Assembly: GCF_002208135.1 (NCBI RefSeq)
Contig: NZ_CP021646.1
Location: 3,288,001 to 3,352,000 of the forward strand
From: Pseudoalteromonas piscicida
GTDB taxonomy: Bacteria; Pseudomonadota; Gammaproteobacteria; Enterobacterales; Alteromonadaceae
DNA: 64,000 nt
Direction of reading: 5' to 3'
Shown: piece by piece, positions 8,622-16,185 of the stretch
Layout of the letters: every line of letters begins with the position of its first letter
Numbering within the stretch: position 1 is the stretch's first letter
The notes under the pieces: generated by a model
The model's input: only the letters and a program-made list of their open reading frames with translations
Databases searched by the model: none
Told to the model about the DNA's origin: nothing
Position numbers and translations under genes: made by a program

Positions 8622-9683
8622 TTAGCTCACACAAATTCCGTATTTGGGTAAAATATCATCAATGACACAGAGGCGATGCTTTTTGGCTGCATCGTGAAAA
8701 TACTTCCAGTTAGAAGTTAAAAATTCACTGCGGAATGAATAGCTATCGTCGTCACCTTTAGCACGGGTTGTACCTAGCGCTTGGTGTTTCCAAGACCCCT
8801 CACCTTTTGCAATGTAAGTTAGGGTATAACTTCCAAGTCCAAACCGGTTAGCTTCAATGGCATCAAGCCACAGTTGATGACGTTCTTCACCATCATCCAT
8901 ATCAAATTCAGCAAAGCATTGCGCTATTTCTTGCTTTAATGACTCACTCAAGCCACTGATAACCTCGCCTCGATAGTCTTGATAGACTTTGCAAAGCTCA
9001 TCGGCTGCGATTAGAAAATCGCTTGGATTATCTCGCACCACTTTTTCGCCCAATCCGTTGATGTAGCTCCACTGCTGATGAGGCTGATCAGGGTGGGAAA
9101 GCGCCTGTCCATGCCCTAAACTTGGAATATCATCTTGAACAACATTTAAAAAGTATTCGCTAATTCGCTCGCGCCAAGTCTCTTCTGCTTCACCATTCAA
9201 GTCCGTTATTTCAGTCACTTCATTAACTTTATGCTGTATGCCAGCAAATCCCTGATGGCCCCAAGTATCAATAAAGACATGAGAGGTGATACCAAGGCGG
9301 TGCAGTCCATAAGGCCTATGCTTATCTGCAATACACTCAGCGACCATATCTTTTGCTACGTGAGAATGTGGCTTACACACTAGCTTTTGAATAAAGGTGC
9401 CCGACGGATTTTGCCCAGCAGGTAAACCGCCATTACCCGGTAGGAAATGAAAAGGTACCCACACTTTCCTGTTCTTTAAGCTGTCTAGGCTTTTATAATC
9501 GAGCATCCTGTGGGCGGTTGCGATGCGCTCATAAGCAGCACCGTTATCAAACTTGATGTGACCATAGTTTGTTGCATCGTCTACGTATTGTGCCGCGTAA
9601 GCAATAATTTCAGCCTCTTGGTCAGTGAATCCCGCCGCGCGTGCGACCACCCACGTCATGCCATGATGTAAATCAATTTGCAT
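8622..9683 (-). CDS. DUF6765-like protein (uncharacterised)
   Basis: A 353-residue soluble protein, no signal peptide or membrane segment, starting after a GGAC ribosome site. Clustered His and Asp residues (DLHHGMTW near the start, QYVDDATNYGHIKF, LGITSHVFIDTWGHQGFAG near residue 135) recall the metal-binding helices of HD or phospholipase-C-like folds. My best guess is the DUF6765 family, which has similar length and a similar opening. Function is unknown. It is the last gene of the minus-strand accessory run, 75 bases after the SPFH gene, and has its own terminator. Whether it belongs to the lipopeptide system is not shown by the sequence. Confidence 0.6.
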   Translation of the reverse strand: MQIDLHHGMTWVVARAAGFTDQEAEIIAYAAQYVDDATNYGHIKFDNGAAYERIATAHRMLDYKSLDSLKNRKVWVPFHFLPGNGGLPAGQNPSGTFIQKLVCKPHSHVAKDMVAECIADKHRPYGLHRLGITSHVFIDTWGHQGFAGIQHKVNEVTEITDLNGEAEETWRERISEYFLNVVQDDIPSLGHGQALSHPDQPHQQWSYINGLGEKVVRDNPSDFLIAADELCKVYQDYRGEVISGLSESLKQEIAQCFAEFDMDDGEERHQLWLDAIEANRFGLGSYTLTYIAKGEGSWKHQALGTTRAKGDDDSYSFRSEFLTSNWKYFHDAAKKHRLCVIDDILPKYGICVS

Positions 9684-9758
9684 TTTTCGTTGTCCTTCTC
9701 TTTTCCTTTATCGCCACAGTGTAGTCCGCGATGCTCAAAATGTAACTATTCCTTACTT

Positions 9759-10831
9759 TCATTTAGTCGCATTAGGTGTTTGTGGCTCTTGGCTTTGTGG
9801 ATCCGTAGCATTTGGGTTAACCGAGGCAGGCAAAGCAGATGTGCTGCCCTCCGTATTTAAAATCAATGGTAGACCATCTTTACCACTGCCTATTACCACC
9901 ACTTTTGCGTTATTAGATTTCGCCAATTCTATGGTTGCTTCTATGCCACGCCATCTTAGGTAGGTTTCAGAGATCCCGCCACTCACCGTTTCTTGAAAGT
10001 CGGCTATCCCTGAGCTTCGGTTTTTTTCCGTTCTGCCTCTTTTTTGGCTACTTTTAAACGCATTTTATATTCTTGGTATAAATGCATTTGGTTCACTTTC
10101 GCAACGATCGCATTATGTACCCCTTCTGGAATATCAACATGACGAATAAGCATATCGTCTAAATTCACCAAGTTGTGCCCTTGCATTTCGCTTTTTTCTT
10201 GTTTGAGTATCGACTTTTCTTTTAGCTGAACTTCTCTCAACACAGTACACAACAGCCGTTCTTGGATCCTTAAGCGCTGATTAGCATAGACCTCTTCAGC
10301 AGTATAATCAGAAACAATCATGCGCACCGCTGATGCAACTTCAGGGATCACAATTTCATCAAGATAGTCGGCTCCAACTAACTTGTGTAAATAGGGGATA
10401 TGTTCCACGACAGGACGGTACCGCACTGTTATTTCCATTTTGATCCTGAGTCCCTCGGAAGTAATGGCGTGGATCTCGGTGGTCGCGGTTTGGAATCGAC
10501 TCGAATAAATCGTCAACGTATCCCAAGGATAAACCAGCACCGTGCCTTCATAAAATGGATGTTCTACGAATGTACCACCACCAAGGCGCTTCCACAGTAC
10601 TCCAACTTGACCTGAGTCAACCTTGATAAAAATGACTTTGACCAATGCAACGACAATAAACAGTAAAATAAGTAACGTCACACCTGCACGAAAACGCCAA
10701 GACAAAATACGCTTATGCCACTTGGGCTTGTAACGCTTTAACACCCGCATGAGCAAATTAGATAGGATCAGCGCGAGTATCAAGCCGCCGGCGACGAGTA
10801 AAGCAAAATCCCCTGAAATATTAATGTTCAT
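9759..10831 (-). pseudogene. SPFH/prohibitin-like membrane protein, frameshifted
   Basis: SPFH (band 7) proteins form membrane-associated ring assemblies or microdomains. The first frame (10831-10004) encodes two N-terminal hydrophobic segments (LLVAGGLILALILSNLLM; VTLLILLFIVVALVKVIFI), then the SPFH domain (VDSGQVGVLWKRLGGGTFVEHPFYEGTVLVYPWDT...). It stops abruptly after AERKKTEAQG. The next frame continues exactly as expected: IADFQETVSGGISETYLRWRGIEATIELAKSNNAKVVVIGSGKDGLPLIL. One base is missing from the G run at 10008-10010; restoring it gives about 358 residues. The start overlaps the ABC exporter stop (ATGA), so the two are translationally coupled. Deletion or sequencing error cannot be distinguished here. 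Confidence 0.85.
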
Positions 10832-12488
10832 GATGGTACTCCATTACTTTCACTGTCGTGGTGTGCTAACAACTGACCTTCCTCCATTTTTAAGTGCACA
10901 TCGGCCAAATGGAAGTAGGCATCGTCATGGGTGATGGCAATAATGGTGTTACCACGCGCTTTTAAACGAGGTAACACTTGTTCGTAGAATTTTCGCCTAA
11001 AGATAGGATCTTGATCTGCCGCCCACTCATCAAAGATGTAAATGGGACGATTTTCTAAAATGGTACTCAAAAGCGCTAAACGCTTTCGCTGACCTGATGA
11101 TAAATCTATGGTGCTAAAGGCCCCATTTTGAATACCCACTTTGGCGCGCATCTCTAAAAAGTCCAACCATTCGTCGATTTCTTCAGTGCTTAAGTCACGA
11201 ATACCATAAAGCTGCTGGAACAAATGAAAATCCGCAAAAACAGCTGTGAATAAGCTTCGATATGCAAGGCGATTGTCTTCCGTAACCGCTTTGCCATTCA
11301 AAAGGATTTGTCCGCTCTGTAATTCATAAAGGCCAGTCAACATCCGGATAAACGTTGTTTTACCGCTACCGTTACCACCGGTAATAAAAGTAGTTTTTCC
11401 TTGTTCAAAGGTGATATCCACCGGCCCCACAGCAAACGGACGATCGCTCGATTTTTTCTGATGTTGATAAAACGCCCCCGCTAAGGTGATGGCATTAAAT
11501 GAGGTTAGGCTGTCACCAGGCTCAGGTCGTTTAACCTCTTGCTCATCATGGACATTTTTTAAATCGCGCTCCAGAGCTAAAACGTTTTGCGCCGCCTCTG
11601 TGGCGGTGGTGAAAACGGGATCCCACCAACAATACTGGTGATAGGGCCGATTAAAAATAGCGATGCGGTGGTGACTTTAATGACAACATCGGTATATACG
11701 TCAGAGAGCATAGGAACGATAAACACCATAGCGCCCGTCGCTGCGAAAAAGGTGATTTGCGACAGAATAAAGTCAGTCGCAAACAAGGTTTGGGTTTTGG
11801 TTTTTGCACGCCTTGCACGATTCGAATCACGGCGGTACTCATGCTCTAAATCTTCCGCTCTTGGCTCACTGAGCTTGACTTCTTTAAAGCCATCGAGCAA
11901 GTCAGATAAGCGTTGAATAAGCTGGTTTTCGCTTTCAAAAGAAATGCGCATGTTGCGCTGGATTTCATTGGCGCGTAAACGGTGAATACTCGCTCCGACC
12001 AAAATCAGTGTCGAGACAACCATAAACGCCACAAAAGAGTGCCAGGCAATATAGAGCGATGTGAAAAACACCAAACTGATGGATTGACCAATGATCACAA
12101 ACAGCTGCGCCGACTGAGATATAGTCTGCAACTCTTTGCTGATGGTATTAAAGATCCGCTCTTTGCCAATTTTCTCTAGCGTTGACAGCTCGGTATGACG
12201 AATGCTTTCAAACAGATCGACTCTCAATTTGTCTATAGCGCGCTCCACCATTTGCGCGGCTTTAGTCATCAATCTTTGCTGAGTGAACCCATATATTGCA
12301 ATCGTCAGTGTAAATAGCACTAAGTAGTAAAGAATATGGTTTTCTTTATTAATATCAGAGATATTGGCTGCTACGTTATTGATAAGCGCAAGCACCAACG
12401 CATTGGCCAAACCAGAAATGCACCCCAGTGCAATAAAGGTCCTTTTCTTTATCTGAATATGTCGGCGAATTAATTCGTACAATACCAT
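10828..12488 (-). pseudogene. Cyclic-peptide ABC exporter, frameshifted
   Basis: Fused membrane/ATPase half-transporter of the SyrD/PvdE cyclic-peptide exporter type, expected to export the lipopeptide made upstream. The first frame (12488-11577) gives the transmembrane domain of about six helices, from MVLYELIRRHIQIKKRTFIA to FLIGPITSIVGGIP. It then derails into SPPPQRRRKTF. The next frame continues VFTTATEAAQNVLALERDL...RPFAVGPVDITFEQGKTTFITGG and holds the ATPase: Walker A GGNGSGKTT, signature LSSGQRKRLAL, Walker B IYIFDEWAADQDP, and the His switch ITHDD. One base is missing near 11620-11626. Restored length is about 553 residues, normal for the family. The 3' half has its own ATG at 11430, but alone it would be an ATPase fragment. 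Confidence 0.88.
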
Positions 12489-12643
12489 TGTTATTATCTT
12501 TTATTGTTATTGGGCTACCGCCCACGCATGCTACTTAGCATAGTCCCTAAAAACTAAAACTGCCTGTTGGATTTAAATAAATATTTCATTAAAACATTAG
12601 GTTATATTTATAAATCTATCAGTTTTACTGGCAATCTAAGGTG

Positions 12644-12823
12644 TCACTCTTCGTCATTCATCTCTGTGGGCTTGCGCTTTTGCCCAACCAATAAGACTAT
12701 CAAGCCAACAATGGGCGTAAACACCAACGAAATTAAAAAGAAGCCCACGGGTCCTGCAAAAGTGTTACGTCCCCAGTAGCCAGTTAAAATGCATAACACT
12801 AAATATAAAGCGACAAGCATCAT
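12644..12823 (-). CDS. Small two-helix membrane protein
   Basis: About 59 residues, with two hydrophobic segments (MLVALYLVLCILTGYWG; PVGFFLISLVFTPIVGLIVLLVG) and a charged tail (KRKPTEMNDEE). A GGAG ribosome site lies 3-6 bases before two adjacent ATGs (12823, 12820); an upstream TTG is less likely. It lies between the DUF697 gene and the exporter in the same direction. No family recognised. It could be a small accessory or immunity protein of the export system, which is only a positional inference. Confidence 0.6.
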   Translation of the reverse strand: MMLVALYLVLCILTGYWGRNTFAGPVGFFLISLVFTPIVGLIVLLVGQKRKPTEMNDEE

Positions 12824-12849
12824 TTTCTCCAAGTTGTTGATAAATTCGG

Positions 12850-12884
12850 TACAAAGAATAAACCAGCAGTTGCCTGCCGGTTTA
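12850..12884 (-). terminator. Terminator-like hairpin after the DUF697 gene
   Basis: On the minus strand, TAAACCGGCAG and CTGCTGGTTTA pair over 11 bp (one G-T) around a GCAA tetraloop, followed by TTCTTTGT. The tail is weak, so it may attenuate rather than fully terminate before the small membrane protein. Confidence 0.6.
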
Positions 12885-12900
12885 TGTCTGCCAGTATCGG

Positions 12901-13461
12901 TTATACTGTGGCTTTTTCCGCTGTAGCTGTTGCGTCCGCATTCCCTTTATTTGCACGATACTTAGCTGCAATGTCTGCGATATCCCCTTTCATACTTGCT
13001 AGATTCAGGTCTATCAGCGTGCCGCCATTTTCAAAGTGTCGAACAAAAGTTGCGCCTACTGCGTGTGTTGATGCCGCAGACACAACTGGCATAAATGCGA
13101 TTGCGCTTAGCGTGCCGATGACAGGAACCGCCTTCAAAAAGCTGCTTAGTCCCGCGCCCCCTAAGGTTTGTGGAAAAGAGCCGCCGATCAATGCGCTCAC
13201 TGTGCCACGCAGCTTGTTGTCACCATATGATTGACCATAGACTTTTGCTACTTCGCCTATCATCTTCATTTGGATCCCTGTCAACGCCACTAAATCAACC
13301 GCAGGAACGGGAATAAACCCAGAGCCAAACGACCATTTTGTGTATTTGTCGACAATCAGCTGAGCAACGGCTGCTCTGTCTTCATCAGCAACAAGTTGTG
13401 ATTCCTGTTGTTCTGGAGCTTCGCTCGCCTTGTCATCCTTCGCTGTTTTTGTCACTGCCAT
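12901..13461 (-). CDS. DUF697 (YcjF-like) family protein
   Basis: A 186-residue protein with a polar N-terminal tail (about 45 residues, Lys/Glu/Gln-rich). The DUF697 signature region follows: IVDKYTKWSFGSGFIPVPAVDLVALTGIQMKMIGEVAKVYGQ. A hydrophobic segment comes next (SFLKAVPVIGTLSAIAFMPVVSAAS), then a short polar tail. DUF697 domains often accompany stress-related GTPases or membrane-remodelling proteins, but no function is established. A ribosome site (GAGGAT) precedes the ATG. Its position between the beta-lactamase-fold gene and the exporter suggests a link to the lipopeptide pathway, perhaps membrane protection; this is inference. Confidence 0.7.
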   Translation of the reverse strand: MAVTKTAKDDKASEAPEQQESQLVADEDRAAVAQLIVDKYTKWSFGSGFIPVPAVDLVALTGIQMKMIGEVAKVYGQSYGDNKLRGTVSALIGGSFPQTLGGAGLSSFLKAVPVIGTLSAIAFMPVVSAASTHAVGATFVRHFENGGTLIDLNLASMKGDIADIAAKYRANKGNADATATAEKATV

Positions 13462-13690
13462 AATTCATCCTCATGATTTATTTAAACAGTTGTCGAACCC
13501 ATCAAGCACCATATTGGTACTTGCCCTAGTACCCAAAATCAAACAAGCTGCACTTATTTAACTCTGAGCTTTACCGCCTTCATCCATGATGAAGAAGTAA
13601 ACCTAAGAACAACCAAGGATTTGCACAGTGTCACAAATACAACTGAGCGAAACGTTGCCACCTACTGCTGGCGTTCTATTAATTTGTTTA

Positions 13691-13710
13691 ACCGAGCGCG
13701 ACAGCTCGGT
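13691..13710. terminator. Hairpin downstream of the serine hydrolase gene
   Basis: A 7-bp stem ACCGAGC/GCTCGGT with a 6-base loop, with GCTTTT on the plus-strand side and TTAAACAAATT on the minus-strand side. It lies 17 bases past the minus-strand stop at 13727. Poor T tracts on both sides make its strength doubtful. The rest of 13462-13690 shows no clear gene. Confidence 0.45.
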
Positions 13711-13726
13711 GCTTTTCCGTACCGCG

Positions 13727-15103
13727 TTATGCCTGATTCAAGTCTTGCTGACATTGCTCAGTACGGTGTTTATCACTATAGAAGATAATGTTGCGGATCT
13801 CCTTGGCAATACAATCTGACTCAATCCCCTCTTTCACATAGTTGCTAAACACCATAATGCTTTGGTCTCGTTCCAGTAAGCGAGTAAAACTGGTCACCCA
13901 TGAATAGGGGTAACTACCTGAGTATTGTAAGAATTTTTCATACATTCTGAGATTTGCATCGGCTGGGTTTTCGGGGCAATTCGCCACTTTGCCGTACTGG
14001 TTTGGGTCGACATAAGTCACAAACCAGCCGTAGCCATAGTATTCACACTCTTCGCTGCTACCGGTGTTAGAGTAGGGAGCAAAGGCCGCTAGTTTCTGGG
14101 TATCGTTTAAGATTTGAGTGCCATACAAGCCTTGATCCCATTTATGCATGTCTTCCACTGTGGAATACAAATCTCCAGCCGAATACAGCACCAAAGGGTT
14201 GCTATATGGATTCACTAAAATATCTTCGTAAGGTGCAGGTCCGCCAGTTGCTGGTGGACGACCATTAGCAAGCGATAAGTATTGGTTTTGATTATAGATA
14301 TAACCTGTGGTCATATTTGAATAGACACCAATCGCACTGTAAGAGCCGCTGTCCGTCATACTAAGCGGGTTTAGAATTTGCTCTTGAACGATATTGGCAA
14401 ACCAATGCTCACGACCAATATTGCCTTGTTTGCCAGCCGCTAACTGCTCGATGATATTACCGATAAGATAGTAGTTACAGTTGCTGTATTCATACTTACT
14501 ACCTGGTGTAAATGACGGTGTGCCACTTTGCCCCGCTTCGGTACCACAAGTACAAAAGCGGTTACTAAAATCTTCCGGACCGTTAAGGTCTAGATTTGCG
14601 TTGTACAAATAAGGCCGCCAGCCGTAGTTATCGTACACGGCTTCGTTGTCGCTGTAGTTATTGATCCCAGACGACATGGTAAGCAAGTGATGTAGCGACA
14701 CATCCGCACATTGGTTATCTGGGTACCAAGGCAAGTGATCGCCAATGGTTTCCTGTCGTAAATCCTTACCATCTAACATCTTCATTAAAATAGCGGCCGA
14801 AAACGCTTTGGTATTGGAGCCGATGCGATATTTGGACTTAACGCTGTTATCAACATCATACTGCATGTTCTGTGGTCCGCAGTTGGACTGATACACCACT
14901 TTATCTACTGAAGTGATATAAACCGTGCCAAAGAATAGGTTGGCATCGCAATATTCATTCACCACCGCCTCTATCATTTCTAATTGATTAGGCATAATCG
15001 TGTGATTATCTGCAATGCTCTTTTTCTGCAAACAAGAAGCCAGTGCTAAGGTGATGCAAAATAGCATCATCATTCTTAGCCGTAGTTGTATTAGCCATTT
15101 CAT
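13727..15103 (-). CDS. Beta-lactamase-fold serine hydrolase lipoprotein
   Basis: Class C beta-lactamase/DD-peptidase family (458 residues). The start at 15103 is supported by an AAGGAA ribosome site 8 bases upstream; an in-frame GTG/ATG further upstream lacks one. The N-terminus is a lipoprotein signal (MMMLFCITLALASC, Cys as lipidation site), so it is probably anchored in the periplasm. The catalytic SxxK is in GSNTKAF (about residue 90), the YxN-type motif is YSN in KYEYSNCNYY, and a QYSGSYPYSW segment may supply the third motif. It is unusually Cys-rich (about 8 mature Cys). Located 3' of the hydroxylase gene in the biosynthetic direction. Roles could include processing of the peptide after export, or self-resistance; these are inferences. 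Confidence 0.82.
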   Translation of the reverse strand: MKWLIQLRLRMMMLFCITLALASCLQKKSIADNHTIMPNQLEMIEAVVNEYCDANLFFGTVYITSVDKVVYQSNCGPQNMQYDVDNSVKSKYRIGSNTKAFSAAILMKMLDGKDLRQETIGDHLPWYPDNQCADVSLHHLLTMSSGINNYSDNEAVYDNYGWRPYLYNANLDLNGPEDFSNRFCTCGTEAGQSGTPSFTPGSKYEYSNCNYYLIGNIIEQLAAGKQGNIGREHWFANIVQEQILNPLSMTDSGSYSAIGVYSNMTTGYIYNQNQYLSLANGRPPATGGPAPYEDILVNPYSNPLVLYSAGDLYSTVEDMHKWDQGLYGTQILNDTQKLAAFAPYSNTGSSEECEYYGYGWFVTYVDPNQYGKVANCPENPADANLRMYEKFLQYSGSYPYSWVTSFTRLLERDQSIMVFSNYVKEGIESDCIAKEIRNIIFYSDKHRTEQCQQDLNQA

Positions 15104-15184
15104 TTTTTCATTCCTTACATTGCCAACCACGTAACCACTAACAAATGTTGTTGCCCGACTTTCATCGGAATGAGTACCAACTAG

Positions 15185-16153
15185 TTATGCTGACGCGATA
15201 TTTGCCATGCCAACTAGTACTTTACGAGTGCCTGTATAGGCCTCTCTGCCATGAGTAAACAGCATATTATCCAGCAGCAAAATATCGTTTCTTTGCCACG
15301 GGTAAGCAAAAGTGAGGTCTTGATAAACCTGATTGATGAGCTTGATGTCTTGGTCACTTATTTCGCTACCATCACCAAAAAAGGCGTTACGAGGTAAAAA
15401 TTCGCTGCCGATACTGTCACGCATTTGTGCACTGAGTTGATTATCTAGGCTCGAGCAGTGGAACAAGTGAGCTTGATTAAACCATACCTTTTCACCACTT
15501 TTTGGATGGCGCATGACCGCCGGACGCCATTGCTTGGTTTGTAGCCTTTTATCATCAAGCCAAGTAAATTCGATTTCATTTTGTCGGCAATATTGCTCAA
15601 CTTCGGCTTTACTCTCAGTCTGAAAAACCTCTTGCCAAGGTAGGTCAATATCACCGTAGTTACGCACGTACTGCACACCTAAACGCTCAAACTTATCTCT
15701 TAATTCACTGGGAATACGACGATATACTTCACGGCTGTCGGCAAGTGGTGTGCACCCTCCCGTGGTTGCTGGGATCATACAAAAAAAGCCCATTCGCATC
15801 GGCCAAACATTGGAGTAAGCATTTTCGTTATGCTGCAGGATCACTTGATCGGCATGATATTCCGTGGTGGTGTAAATATTGTTGTTCAGTGCCGTTCGTG
15901 GCGAAGAGCGATAAACATACTGGCTTAAACGCTCACCAAACAAGGTCTCAAGTATGGCGCTAAACTGATTCGTGCTCACAATATTTAAGCCACGAAGCAA
16001 TGCAAAACCATCTCGCTCAACCCAGTTATTCACCTCTTGAACGTGGTTTTTCACCCAGGCCATGCCGCTTTGTTTAACCTCAGATAAGTCATGTATCCGA
16101 GGTTCTGCTGCAATCGTTGTCGGATCCAATTCCAAAGAAAGTGCGTGATCCAT
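15185..16153 (-). CDS. TauD/SyrP-like Fe(II)/2-oxoglutarate dioxygenase
   Basis: A 322-residue cytosolic oxygenase of the TauD/TfdA fold. The iron triad is visible as His-x-Asp in YHADQ (about residue 118) and the distal His in FTHGREAYTGTRKVLV near the C-terminus, with the 2-oxoglutarate-binding Arg nearby. GGCTPLADSREVYRRIP and RDGFALLRGL resemble SyrP, which beta-hydroxylates Asp on a carrier protein in syringomycin synthesis. It begins 32 bases after the synthetase with the thioesterase, with an AAGGATGGG ribosome site, so it is very probably in the same operon. Likely role: hydroxylating a residue of the peptide, with Asp or Asn as plausible targets. Confidence 0.85.
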   Translation of the reverse strand: MDHALSLELDPTTIAAEPRIHDLSEVKQSGMAWVKNHVQEVNNWVERDGFALLRGLNIVSTNQFSAILETLFGERLSQYVYRSSPRTALNNNIYTTTEYHADQVILQHNENAYSNVWPMRMGFFCMIPATTGGCTPLADSREVYRRIPSELRDKFERLGVQYVRNYGDIDLPWQEVFQTESKAEVEQYCRQNEIEFTWLDDKRLQTKQWRPAVMRHPKSGEKVWFNQAHLFHCSSLDNQLSAQMRDSIGSEFLPRNAFFGDGSEISDQDIKLINQVYQDLTFAYPWQRNDILLLDNMLFTHGREAYTGTRKVLVGMANIASA

Positions 16154-16185
16154 TGTTTTCCCATCCTTAAAAGTAAGTACTTTTG

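Noticed and set aside
10828..11430. A separate stand-alone ATPase gene
   Set aside because: Its N-terminus is missing, and the frame upstream of its first ATG joins the transmembrane part; it is the 3' half of one exporter.
11587..11916. 109-residue plus-strand frame
   Set aside because: Antisense shadow of the ABC exporter with no ribosome site or family resemblance.
13628..13819. 63-residue plus-strand frame at the end of the serine hydrolase
   Set aside because: Mostly antisense to that gene and crosses a hairpin; no ribosome site.
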